DNA of 64,000 nt, from NCBI GenBank assembly GCA_003550325.1, contig QKWP01000366.1:235624-299623 (forward strand). Direction: 5' to 3'. This document shows positions 11,279-21,604 of the stretch, in pieces. Under the pieces are notes generated by a model. It saw nothing but the letters and a program-made list of their open reading frames with translations, made no database searches and was not told the origin of the DNA. The DNA is from Gigaspora rosea. Lineage: Eukaryota; Glomeromycota; Glomeromycetes; Diversisporales; Gigasporaceae. The position numbers and the translations under genes were made by a program. Numbering within the stretch: position 1 is the stretch's first letter; the number at the start of each line of letters is the position of its first letter.

Positions 11279-11620
11279 ATGGAAGAAAACCGGCTTAAGA
11301 ATTTTATGCATATGATTACACAAGAAACTGGTATCAAATTATCAAAAAGAAAGATTACAAACCAATCAGGTTGAAAAACTTTAATTCAAAGTTTAAAAGA
11401 TATGGGTAAATCTGACAATTCATGGCATGATATCATATGAGCAACCAAAAACAACTTACAAATGAAAAACATCGCAGACCTTTACGGTGCAATTTTACCA
11501 AATAATCCGATTACTCAAAATAACCAAATTATTCAAGATGATCAAATTGCTCAAAATTTCCAATTGCTCAAATCTACCCAAAACGATCAAACAATTCAAG
11601 GTTTTAAAAAATGCATTTGA
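11279..11620 (+). pseudogene. Decayed reading frame, Asn/Gln-rich C-terminus
   Basis: One frame from the ATG at 11279 to 11620 reads as protein for about 114 codons apart from internal TGA codons. Readable blocks are MITQETGIKLSKRK, LKDMGKSDNSWHDII, NLQMKNIADLYGAIL and a tail of QNNQIIQDDQIAQN repeats. The internal stops are both TGA (after TNQSG and after WHDII), as expected from CGA mutated to TGA. The family is not recognised. The first half resembles small DNA-binding domains seen in element-derived proteins, but I cannot confirm that. Confidence 0.45.
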
Positions 11621-12152
11621 TTTATTAAAAGGTAATTATTATTTTAACCGATACTACTATATTACTTTTTTTAAAAGAATTTATTAATTTTATACTGATA
11701 TTAAAAATTTTTTAGACCGATTTTCATCTGCACTAAACAATGATTTTAACACTTTCTCACAATCGGCAAGATTATCATTACAAGTAATCTCTGCAAACTC
11801 TAATTCAGTTTAAGAAAATAATGATAATGGAAGTATTCGAGTAATTTTATTATATGGAGCCCAATTTATTAATTCTTCGATTGTATAAATATTCATCATC
11901 ATTATTCACATCCGCCATAATAGAGTTTTATTAGTGTTAGCATTTGTAAAAAAAAAAAAAAAAAANTATTAGCATTAGCGGTAATATTGAAATATGTATT
12001 ATAACATGTATTGTATTGTATTAAAATATGTCTGATGTGAAACATGCAATATAACAAGGACAGATGAAAAGCATACGTAGAAAATGTTTTATTTTATTGA
12101 TAATCGAGGGGTATATAATCTAAAATATGTTGCAAGTGTCAGGAAAATCCCA
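11621..12152. other. AT-rich region with an ambiguous base
   Basis: No gene is supported. An A-run at 11948-11965 is followed by N at 11966. The 3' flank of the Crinkler-like pseudogene begins near 12150. Confidence 0.5.
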
Positions 12153-14374
12153 TTATTCGTCTTTTTCTTGATGTATTTCACCAGTCCGCATCCTTTTTTC
12201 TGATAATTTCGACTCAATCATCTTTTCCGCTTCTTTCAATAACCAAATAATTTGACCCAAAATTATACGCACTCCATTCTCCATTGCTGCTAACCTCCCA
12301 CTCCAATCGATTAAGGATCCTTCCTTCGAATGAATGCTAAATTTTGGTTTATCATCTTCATTACGCATTCGATAAAATACCACTTACAACTAGGGTGTTT
12401 GCAATGGGCCGGGCCAAACCCGGTAATTTGTGGGTTGGGCCGGGCTTGGGCCCAAATTTTTAAGCCCGTGATTAATTGGGCCGGGCTTGGGTTGGGCTTG
12501 TAAAATAACGGGCCGGGCCCGGGTTTTATAAAGAGGCCCGATAAAACCCGGCAACACCCATTAAAAATATATAGTTTCTACTAGTTACAGGCCTATTGTA
12601 TTTAAATTAGATGTTAAAATTTTATTTCTTTTTGAACTATAGTAATATATAGTTTTTTTAATTTAGTTAGCTATTTTTATAATTCCTGAAATACCTAATA
12701 AAAATTAACCAAATAATGCTCTAGTTAATTTGGTAAAGTTTGTAATTTTTAGCATAATATATATAATATAATATAATAGATTCAAGAGTATACATTTTAA
12801 TAATTAAGTTATTTGGAAAATATAATTATCTTAGTGTCCCAAATCAAAAATTGATTAGTTGTCAAGCTGCCAACTAATCAATGATAATTTTATTGGATAA
12901 CTAATTGATTGTTAATTAGTAATACTACTTGCAAATTATGGGTTGGGCCAGGCTTGTTGGGCCGGGCTTGGGTTGGGCCAGGCTTGGGCTGGGCTTGGGT
13001 CGGGCTGGATAAGCTTGGGCCGGGTTTGGACTTATATTTCAAACCCGTGATGAATTGGGCCGGCCCATTGAGAACCCTACTTACAACTATCTGTAATAAT
13101 TCCGTATGCCTTGTCAATGAACAAATCTTCTATTTCTTCCATTTCGTTACGTTTTCGTTTCCTATTTTTCTATGGAACCATGATATTAGCTTATGCTGTT
13201 ACTGTAATAAAATTAGGCACAGGGTAAATACTAGCTAGGGTTACCTACCTCAAATGAACAATGAAGCTGCATAGCGGTCTGCGCCACGCCTTGATCAAAG
13301 TCGTCTTTCTTCACCTCCACAACGCCGACGATTATTCCTTTTGGATATAAACAGAAATCCAATGGTCCTCGCCCGTATGTTCCTGGACGTCATGTTCTGG
13401 ATATAGTTTAACCTTCCCATCGAATAGTGACATAGATATCACAAGAAATGACTCTACAAACTTGCTCTTAGTGGCTTCTAACTTACAATGAATGGCTTTT
13501 TGACGGAGGTTAAGATCTTTATAGAGATGTTTTAACAACCCATTTGCTTTTGGATCTTCAAGACTGTCGATTCTACAATCGAACTTGGAAAATTCTTGGA
13601 AATCAGATGACAATTCGAATAGATCACAAACCGTTCCAAGTTTCCATTCAGAAAATGCTTTTTATAATGTGTATACTTAGACTTTAAGCAACAAAGACGA
13701 AGTCATGACACAGCATTTAAGATATCCTTGGAACTTTTGATCATTTTTAAATTCCAGTTCTTCAGAATTTTTGTCATTCTCTCTGCTAAAACGTAATTTC
13801 AAATTATCTGCTTTCGTATCTTGCGGCAAGGGAAGGCTGTCGAGTATGTCATGTTTTATATCAATTAGTGATGCTCTGTATATGTCCACAATCCAAGGAA
13901 ACGACTGGCGATACTTCTCATACGAAGTTTTAATTGAAAATACTGTGAAAATTTTTCAGTATCAGATTAGGAGTGGATTATATACATTAACTTATATCAG
14001 GCATACCTTGATTTACTTCTAGACTCGAAGTGCTTTTAATCACTTGTGGACGTTCAATAATGGTACTAAGGTGATTTTCTTCTGAAGCTTCAGAGAAATA
14101 CTCTTTAATTTTCTTATATGGAAGAAGACTCATCCCTTCCAAGCGTTCTTTAATTACGGCACATACTTTGTTTTCAAGTATTTTAAACTTTTCATTTGGT
14201 TTATCGAGCGTGATATCTACTTTCTATAACTTCAGATCTTGGCACATTTACAAATGTCTGTGCTCTTATCGTGTTTTTGAGGTCACCAATGAACTCATTC
14301 TTATTAATTTTGACCACAATCACGCCAAGAGGGTCTTCACCTTCAATTAAGCAGGTTAAAGAAATAGTATCCAT
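12153..14374 (-). pseudogene. Crinkler (CRN)-type gene with PD-(D/E)XK nuclease-like C-terminus, broken and transposon-interrupted
   Basis: The minus strand starts at the ATG at 14372-14374 with a CRN N-terminal, ubiquitin-like header (MDTISLTCLIEGEDPLG...). A likely intron follows (donor GTATGC at 14006, acceptor TTTTCACAG near 13945). The middle region includes SFPWIVDIYRAS and AFSEWKLGTVCDLF. The C-terminal part has the VGVVEVKK block typical of restriction-nuclease-like domains, then a WYF segment and GQIIWLLKEAEKM. Breaks: a frameshift and a TAG where the family usually has Trp in the header, two in-frame TAAs near 13677 and 13662, a one-base loss in an A-run near 13334 just before the VGVVEVKK block, a frame change near 12366, and a 689-bp hAT element inside the exon before WYF. 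Family knowledge: CRN proteins are modular, host-targeted or intercellular-conflict proteins. This copy is not functional as sequenced. Confidence 0.75.
12391..13079. mobile_element. hAT-type element built on GGGCCGGGCTTGGG, inserted in the CRN exon
   Basis: The ends are TAGGGTGTTTGCAATGGGCC (left) and the inverse of TAGGGTTCTCAATGGGCC (right). The flanking 8-bp duplication CTTACAAC is perfect (12383-12390 and 13080-13087). Both subterminal regions (12400-12560 and 12935-13070) are crowded with GGGCCGGGCTTGGG-type words, making GC-rich islands in an AT-rich genome; the middle is AT-rich. The words are probably transposase-binding sites, like the AAACGG motifs of maize Ac (established for Ac, inferred here). 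No transposase frame. Confidence 0.88.
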
Positions 14375-14436
14375 CAAAGCACTTCATCCGGAAATTCCAA
14401 ACTTTTGGTCAATTTTAGAATTTATGTGATCTGGGA

Positions 14437-14853
14437 CAAGGCCGATGATTTTCTGCATTTCACGGAATACCGCAGAAATCACGGAATTAGGTTGTAAACA
14501 CGGAATGTATTAAGAATAGCACGGAATTGCCGCAGAAATTAGGAATTTATAAATTATTTGGTTTTTTTTTTATAGGTACAAGGTTCTAAAAATATAACTT
14601 CCGAAATGTTCCATAAATAAACCCGAAATACGAGCGTAGTCGGGAGAAAATTTTTGCTTAACATTCTAAATAAATAATTCGAAGACTAAACGACAAATTG
14701 ATTGCAGAATATTCAAGATTTCTATATAACCAACACAGAATTTATAAATGACCAACGCAGAATTCACGCAGAGATTATGAATTTTAATGCATGGAAATTT
14801 TGCAGAATTTGCAATTTATTTCAATTTATCACCGCAGAAAATCATCGACCCTG
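14437..14853. mobile_element. hAT-type element built on CGCAGAAAT / CACGGAAT
   Basis: The ends are CAAGGCCGATGATTTTCTGC and, inverted, CAGGGTCGATGATTTTCTGC. The perfect 8-bp duplication ATCTGGGA sits at 14429-14436 and 14854-14861. Subterminal regions repeat ACGGAATTACCGCAGAAAT-type words about eight times. It lies roughly 60 bp upstream of the start codon of the Crinkler-like pseudogene, i.e. in its former promoter. Confidence 0.82.
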
Positions 14854-14931
14854 ATCTGGGACTTATGTTAAACCAAATGTACAGTAAACCGTGAAAATTT
14901 TTAAATTTCAGAATTCGCGTGATCCGGATTA

Positions 14932-15126
14932 GGGAACGCTCCCACAAAAAATTGTTCACCCCTGTAATTTTAACCAATCGAATTTTAAGATCAGGTTTCC
15001 TCGTTACTAATAACTGTGACAGATTAAAATGTGAAAAATGTGAAATCAGATTAAAATGAAATTTTTCTATTTTTTTAAGCAAAATTTTAAAATTTTTTAG
15101 GGGACATTTTTTGGGGTTTTTTTAGC

Positions 15127-15161
<35 letters not shown>

Positions 15162-15372
15162 TTAATAAACGAGTATATGTGGGTTTTATAGGCTTTAAAG
15201 GTGAGCAAGAGAGGTCCCTAGTTTCGATTTCATTTTAATCTGCGACAATAACTAACCCTAACCCTAATTATAATTATAACGCGGTTTCTTAGCATAGTTT
15301 TTAGACTATCACATTACACCTGATCCTAAATTTTGATTGGTTAGATGAACAATTTTTTGTAGGAACGCTACC
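14932..15372. mobile_element. TA-flanked miniature element with TTAGGG core
   Basis: TA flanks both ends (14930-14931, 15373-15374). The inverted arms start GGGAACGCTCCCAC / GGTAGCGTTCCTAC, then share ACAAAAAATTGTTCA and a block reading CCTGATC..AATTTGATTGGTT. The core has TTAGGG repeats at 15124-15162 and CTAACCC repeats near 15251. Pieces of the same arms recur near 16505 and 39412-39490. Confidence 0.72.
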
Positions 15373-15452
15373 TAAGAGCAAAGAAGTCAGCAAACACGCG
15401 TATAGCGTAAAGCCAATATACTGTATTGTGTATACTGTAGTATACACATGAA

Positions 15453-15677
15453 GTAGAGGTTTTCGATTCCAAACGGCTGCCCTACCTTGTGGGGGTGCGT
15501 TGAGTGTAACCAGTATTTGCATGAAGAGAGCATTTTCCTTCATTGCGAATACAAAGTAAAATTTCCTATTATATAATATAATCGGGGAAATTTACTTTGT
15601 ATTCTACGCAGGAAGATGCTCTCCTGACGCATCCCCAAGGTAGGGTAGCCGTTTGAAATCGAAAAAAAACCTCTGCT
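15453..15677. repeat. Fold-back palindrome, arms of about 100 bp
   Basis: The arm 15453-15567 (AGAGGTTTTCGATTCCAAAC ... ACAAAGTAAAATTTCC) pairs with 15582-15677 in inverse orientation across a short AT loop. The two arms share GGCTGCCCTACCTT and AGAGAGCATTTTCC with small indels. Open frames over it are by-products. Confidence 0.75.
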
Positions 15678-17229
15678 TGCATTTGATAGAGAAAACTGGA
15701 CTTCGGATATCGAAACCAATTCTGAAGGATTTTAATAGGTTGAGTCTATGATATTTACAATAAAAGCCCAAAATCTAATATGATCCTTAATATCCTTAAT
15801 AGCAAAATGCAGTGATCGTGACAATGAATTTTTTTCAAAAAAAAAATAAAAAAATAAATATTTTTTGATTTATGTCTATGACGATCAAGAGGAAATTTTT
15901 TTGAAAAAGATAATTCTCTTGATGAAGGTTATTTGTTATATATTTGAAAAAGAAAGCTTAGAAATGTTTCTTACGAAACTTGATATATTTTATTATAACA
16001 ATAAAATAATACATGGTGAAGCCTGAAATCCGTGATGATCATAAATTCATAATAATTTAACTATATATATATATATATTTATAGTATACACTCAAATGCT
16101 ATTTTTGAACGCATACATACAGATTCATTCTATATAGCGAAATCCGTGTAACAATAATGTTAATTACAAATCAAAAAACATTTTAGTTGCTTGAAAAATG
16201 CGGCTATTACGAGATTACTTCAGCAGTTAACAATTAAAAATTTTAAACACCATATAGAGTTGGGATCTTTTGAATTTCCATCATAATGAATATTTACGGA
16301 GTAATGAATGAATATCATACGGATATCGATTGACCCTGATAGCACACCCACAAAAGTTGAAATTAAAGTAAATAAAAAAACTGTTATATTTTGGGTTAGG
16401 GTTAGAATAACTTAATACTAATTACATTCACAATCAACATTCTTAATTAAACTGCAACAGGCAGTTTCTTAATTAAATTTTTTTTGTATAAGAGTGCTTC
16501 GCTTTGATTTTTTACATTACAGCTGATCTTGAGGGAGGGTGTGTGAATAATATTAGATTCAGCCCTTGAGAGTAACATATATCACCAATCGGGTTGTTCA
16601 TACTTTTTTTTTTTCTTGGCATTTTGACAATAATCCAATATCAAAAGGCTTTGTACGTATCAATAAAACACATGAAAAATTATCTTGAGATGATTTTTGT
16701 ACACTCGATTTTTCACAATGTGAGGAATCTAACGTTGAACAAATCGCTAAAATTCGATCATTGTATTCCAAAATATCTTTATAGAATAACATTATGACAA
16801 AGATGGAATTTGATACAAATTAAGATTCTCATGATTTTTGTATCATTCGGTTTCTCTCACTAAGAGGAATCAGAAAGTTATATTTGCGCCAATTTAAATA
16901 CCTAATACCAATTTGTTCAAATGCTCCTTGAATTATATTATAGAATTTATTATCAAGATGTAATAAAGTTTCAGGAATTTATCTTTTCAAATTGACAACT
17001 TTAAAAAATTCTTATGATTATTTAATAATACAAAATATAGCGATAGTGATTTATTTAACAAGGTATTTGTCAGAATTTCTTTAATAACGTGATGCAGTTA
17101 CGTACGTACATACATAAGCAGTACTTTTGTCAATGATTATTGTGTATCAGGTTCCTGCATTTTTGCTTATAAATAAAGACTAATTTGTACGTACGTGATG
17201 GTATATAAGAAAACCTGAATTTTATTTTA
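15678..17229. other. Intergenic region, no firm gene
   Basis: AT-rich. It holds a short TTAGGG tract (16394-16406), then TTTACATTACAGCTGATCTT near 16510, a fragment of the 14932-type arm. A minus-strand frame at 16598-16792 (MLFYKDILEYNDRIL...) starts with ATG and has some codon character but matches nothing I know. Confidence 0.45.
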
Positions 17230-17490
17230 TCAAAATCTAAAATTACGAGTATTTGATTTCCACAACAGTAAAATTATTCTTTTTCTATGTATTAATTCAT
17301 GAAAGTTTGAGAGATTAAGAAACCGTACTGCAATTAATGTAGTTACGGCTGAAACTTTCAATGTAAGAGAATTATTTAATACCTTATAAGGTTTAAACCT
17401 CGTCATCACTTTTTTCGAATCTATAGAATGTTTAAAAACTTTTGCGATTTCGGAGATATATCTATAAAAAAATCGCACAAGTTTAGACAT
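17230..17490 (-). CDS. Hypothetical protein, 86 residues, weakly supported
   Basis: ATG-started frame on the minus strand, basic and rich in Leu, Ile and Lys (MSKLVRFFYRYISEIAKVFK...). It may be a gene fragment: the part ISEIAKVFKHSIDSKKVMT looks helical, and the region is less homopolymeric than its flanks. No motif, signal peptide or intron is evident. I would not rely on it without transcript data. Confidence 0.25.
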   Translation of the reverse strand: MSKLVRFFYRYISEIAKVFKHSIDSKKVMTRFKPYKVLNNSLTLKVSAVTTLIAVRFLNLSNFHELIHRKRIILLLWKSNTRNFRF

Positions 17491-18177
17491 TCTATTCTAA
17501 GTAATACGTAACAATGAATAAATTAATGATATCTGGGTTCTTGTATTTTATCTTATATAAATTACATATACTATATATAAAGTTCATTGTGCACTTAAAA
17601 GAAAGCATCTTTGTAACAAAAAAAAAGGGGTGATACGTCGTTAGGTACAATGTAATAACAAATAAGGTTAAAAATAATTATATTTTCAAGATTAAGTTCA
17701 GATGAATGGTTCACAACGTCTTAATCTATATCATTCGGATTAACTTTAAATCCAAAGAACTGGTGATTTTCTTAACCATATCTAAATAAAAAATAGTCAT
17801 CCCAACCCTTTTTTATCGAAAGAAATATTTTGTGATCTTTAATACGTAACAATTTTCACAAGTACAATCGTGAAACTATTAGCAAATAAAAAATGTAATA
17901 ATTAATCGCCTGTATCTATCAGTTATTTACACGATATTTCCAATTTGAACAATACCAATCTGCATCTTTCTATAATTTTTACCTGAAAAGTTAAAAAAAA
18001 AAAATCTAAAACGAGGGTTTATTATTATGACCCTATTATCCCGGAAATTTTAAATCTGTGATTGTCGTCTATTTAAATGTTCATTTTCTTTAAAAAAAAT
18101 TTTTTTCCAAACATCTTTGTTCTTTTTATTTAAGAATTTGATATTCTTTATATATATTTTTATATATTCATTACCTC
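17491..18177. other. Upstream region of the ZIP transporter gene
   Basis: Intergenic sequence holding the presumed promoter of the transporter. I saw no clear palindromic zinc-response element (ACCTTNAAGGT type). T-rich tracts lie at 18088-18170, just before the start codon. Confidence 0.45.
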
Positions 18178-19445
18178 ATGTCATTACTAAAAACAAACAA
18201 GGCTTTATTAACTTCGTTAGTCTTGGTTATCGCTTTGACCTCGACAAGTGTCACAGCTCATGGGGGAGGTTCAGAAGGTTCAGAAACAGCTCTTCCTCCT
18301 CCACCGTCCGTATATGCCACAGACAAATCAACTTTCGCATCCGGTAATATAGCCCTTGGATTCGGACTTACTGCCCTTGCTGCATTTTGTTCAGCTCTAG
18401 GTTCATTTACACCATTACTCGATCTTATATTTCCATATATTCCATGGTTGAAAGATTTTAGAATTACACAATCAAAGGGCTTTCTCGCTGGCTCTTTATC
18501 TTTTTCTGCCGGAATATTATTATTTCTTACATTAGGTGATCTTTACCCTGAAGCGATATCATCATTTCGAACCTCAAAACTTTTTGATCCTAAATACGCT
18601 GACATTGTAGCCGCTTCTATATTCATTGCAACGATTTTAATAATTATGACATTCAAATACTTTTTTGGTCATTATCATCATCATCATCATCATAACCTGC
18701 ATAAAAATACCGAAGTTGATAGTGAATTAATTGATCAGAAAAAAGTTGACGTTGAAGAAGACAAAACGACAGTGGTAAAGACCGATGATAGTCAAAAACT
18801 CAAAAGTTTAGGCATTCAAATTGCTGTCGCCTTGGCTATTCAGTAAGCTATCATTTCTAAATTAAAAAAATATATACATATACATATACATATATATCTG
18901 ATATATAAATATAATATTTATTTATTTATTTATTTATTTTTGTTTTTTTTTTTTTTAGCAATTTTCCAGAAGGATTGTCCGCTTTTGCAGCTGCGATTGC
19001 GAATGCTAAAATCGGTGTTATATATGCGATCGCGCTTTCCTTACAGTAAATATCATTTATTATTTTTTTATTCAAAAATCTTTTTAACTTTTTACATTAA
19101 TAAATATATATATTTTTCAGCAAAATTCCAGAAGGTCTTATCATTTCTTTACCAATATATTATGCCACCGGTTCTCGATGGAAAGCTTTCATAATCGCTG
19201 CAGCTGTTGGCGTAACTTCACAAATGTTGGGTGCTGTTCTGGGTTATATTATTTTTGTTACCGTATGGAACGAAGCTGTCTCCGGATTTCTTTTTGCTAT
19301 CGTTACAGGTGCTCTACTTTATGTAATATTGCACGGAATGATACCATTGGCACGTAGTTATGATCCTCAAGATAAATATTATACTTATTGTGTGTGTAGT
19401 GGTTTATTCTTCTTTGCGATTGTCGCATCTCTTTTTAATCTTTAA
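18178..19445 (+). CDS. ZIP-family zinc transporter (Zrt3/ZupT-like), three exons
   Basis: Exons 18178-18842, 18959-19045 and 19121-19445 join in frame to 358 residues. Donors are GTAAGC and GTAAAT; both acceptors end in T-rich tracts plus AG. The protein starts with a hydrophobic segment (LLTSLVLVIALTSTSVTA). Membrane helices, a cytosolic His-rich loop (HYHHHHHHN, about residues 163-171) and the metal-binding signature follow, spread over the splice sites: HNFPEGL in helix 4 (exon 1/2 junction) and HKIPEGL in helix 5 (exon 2/3 junction). These His and Glu residues line the zinc path in ZIP proteins. The C-terminal half adds three or four helices, including GMIPLARSYDPQDKYYT. ZIP proteins move Zn2+ (or Fe2+) into the cytosol; the HNFPEG/HKIPEG pair suggests the vacuolar/endomembrane Zrt3-type branch. 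All splice sites and key residues are intact. Confidence 0.93.
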
Positions 19446-19529
19446 CTTTACACAAATTTACACAAATTTACATAAACATTCCATCTAATGTATATTATTT
19501 ATTTTTAACAATACATGCAATTAAGATAT

Positions 19530-19535
19530 AATAAA
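19530..19535 (+). terminator. Possible polyadenylation signal
   Basis: AATAAA about 85 bases after the ZIP stop codon, followed by AT-rich sequence. A plausible 3'-end signal for the transporter mRNA; in AT-rich DNA it may be chance. Confidence 0.35.
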
Positions 19536-19754
19536 CTAAATTCTTTATAAGTGCATTATAATCACTTTCTCCTTTTATTGACTTATCATAGATACACAAT
19601 CATGCTTCTCATATTGATTTCAAATGCAAACAAATTTACAAAATATATACTATTTATAAAATGATAATCTTAAATTAAAAAAAAAAAAAAAAAAAATTTA
19701 AGAATAGCTTCAACTTAAAGTGATATATACTTTTACCAAAAGATTTCGTTAGAT

Positions 19755-20875
19755 TTAATCTCGATTCAAATCATTCAAGATCCTTAAAATTGCAATAAAC
19801 AAGTTAATAAAATCCAAATAAAGTTCAACAGCTGCAATCACGTATTCTTCAGGACTTATCCGTCTCATGATATTGAAAGTGTCATAAATAACAAATCCAC
19901 TAAAGAGAATGGCTGTAAAGACGGCAATAGCTAGATCAAAACCCGTACTGAACGGAATGAATATGGAAACAATTCCTGCTATTACAACAACCCAAAGACC
20001 TATATACAAGCTAAATTAAAGATTTAATATATAAGATTATTAAAGTTAATGCTTAAGAATCCAATAGTGTCATTAAATCAATATGCTTACAAGGAAAACA
20101 TTCCACTAAAATCATATTTAGATTGCATTGTAAACAATGTAAGGCCAATGAAAAGACCACTTGTGATAATAAAGGCCTGTAACACCAAAATGGTGTCGAA
20201 AAAGGTCACTAATAATAATAAAATTTTAATTATTATTAAACTAATGGTAATTGATAAAAAAAGATTTCAACTTAAAAATTTATATATCCACGAAAACGAA
20301 CCAAGTGTTCCAAGTGAATAACTCTCAACAAGTGTAAAAGCAGCCAACAAGGCAAAATTAGTAGGGTAAGAACGACGTTTCCACATGAGAAGTAATAAAA
20401 TAACAAATGTTGCAATCATGGAAACGATCAATGCCCAGCTACTGTTAAATTATAAGCATTATTGTTAAACACTACTTAAAATTTCTTATAAATATAACAA
20501 TGCCTACTGAATTAACAAAAGTTTCTTACTTTTCTTGGACCCAATATTTGACTTTATCGTTATGCATAAAAATTGCGGCCACAACAGTCGTTAAGCCAAT
20601 TTGTGCAAACAAAATCGAATAGACCTTACGCACAAAAGCTATAAAAGCATGTTAGTTCTTTTGTAATAAATAGATAAAATATTAAAGTCAATAGATAACC
20701 AACCCATTCGAATGTTGAGGCTGCACTCTGAAACATGGACACCATACTTAAAATCATCAGGAACGTCGTCACCACTTTCCCATTCTCTACCTATGGTTGG
20801 TTCGTGAGAAGTCCCAACAGGACTATACGCTGGTGGGGGACCTGGGTATGCTCCTTGGCTTGAACCGTACGACAT
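19755..20875 (-). CDS. Bax inhibitor-1 / Lifeguard (TMBIM) family membrane protein, five exons
   Basis: Exons 20875-20704, 20638-20530, 20441-20302, 20208-20091 and 20010-19755 join in frame to 264 residues. Introns are 65-94 bp; the first donor is GTTGGT, the third GTTCGT, the others GTAAG. The N-terminus is a Pro/Gly/Tyr-rich cytosolic tail ([13 protein letters not shown]) as in Lifeguard proteins. [17 protein letters not shown] opens the first helix. Six or seven helices follow, with [30 protein letters not shown] and the C-terminal [20 protein letters not shown] followed by [10 protein letters not shown], the family hallmark holding the paired acidic residues of the calcium-leak pore. Fungal members (Bxi1/Ybh3) sit in ER, vacuole or mitochondrial membranes and affect calcium and cell-death responses. 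The gene is convergent with the ZIP gene, about 310 bp between stops. Confidence 0.93.
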
Positions 20876-21433
20876 TTTCTATTTTCTCAACTTTGCGGAA
20901 TAATTTATAACTGTGGGAAGCGAAATGAATAATATTTATATACATAGCCCTGTAACACAATGATTTCATTGACTGAGCTGATTTTTGATAAAATGATTTT
21001 TTATTAGAAGATGCCTAAAAAGTCCAAAATTGAATTAAAGCTACCTCTACGTAATTTTTTGCTCAGAACGTGAAGAATAATAACGTTAAAGATTCAAATC
21101 ATTTTAGTAACAGTACTATATCGTATATAGCATATACTTCACTTTGATATGCAAACACTTGCTAAAATTTAATATTTAGTATCTGGTATTCAATTAACTA
21201 AGTAAAAAATGTTTAGTCTTCTAAAAACCCTAACTCTACCTATAATTTAATCTTAATCTAACCTTAACTAAAGTTTAGTTTAACTTTAAAATCAGAAGTA
21301 AATAAAATACAGTATAATAAAAAAAATATATAAGTTATAACTTAGCTATTGCAGTAAATTTTACTTTTGATGAATATTAAATAGTAAATAATGATTATTT
21401 TTTTAAGTTTATAATTTAGTATATATTTAGTGC
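20876..21433. other. Upstream region of the Lifeguard-type gene
   Basis: AT-rich flank containing the presumed minus-strand promoter. A short run of degenerate CTAACCT-like units is present at 21225-21270. No gene. Confidence 0.45.
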
Positions 21434-21565
21434 TCCTACAGATCCCGATCGGACCAGACTTTTGTTAAGTTTGAGTCTGGTCTAATCATCGAGCGTTTCA
21501 AACTTTTAGTCAAATTTGAGTCTGGTCTGGATCTGAGTCTGAAGTCTGCAAACTGTCTGATTGAT
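21434..21565. repeat. Word-rich patch GAGTCTGGTCT
   Basis: GAGTCTGGTC, TCTGGTCTGG, GGACCAGACTT and GAGTCTGAAGTCT recur within 130 bases in both orientations, with raised GC content. It looks like one subterminal region of a hAT-type element as at 12391 or 37608, but I find no matching second end or target duplication. Confidence 0.45.
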
Positions 21566-21604
21566 TTTGAATATTCTATATGTATTTTTTGGTGCTGCGA
21601 ATGT

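Noticed and set aside
12909-13238. Trp/Gly-rich frame
   Set aside because: It translates the GGGCCGGGCTTGGG words of the hAT element and has no protein character.
15124-15162. Possible real telomere or chromosome end
   Set aside because: The TTAGGG run is short, interrupted, and enclosed by the inverted ends of a miniature element.
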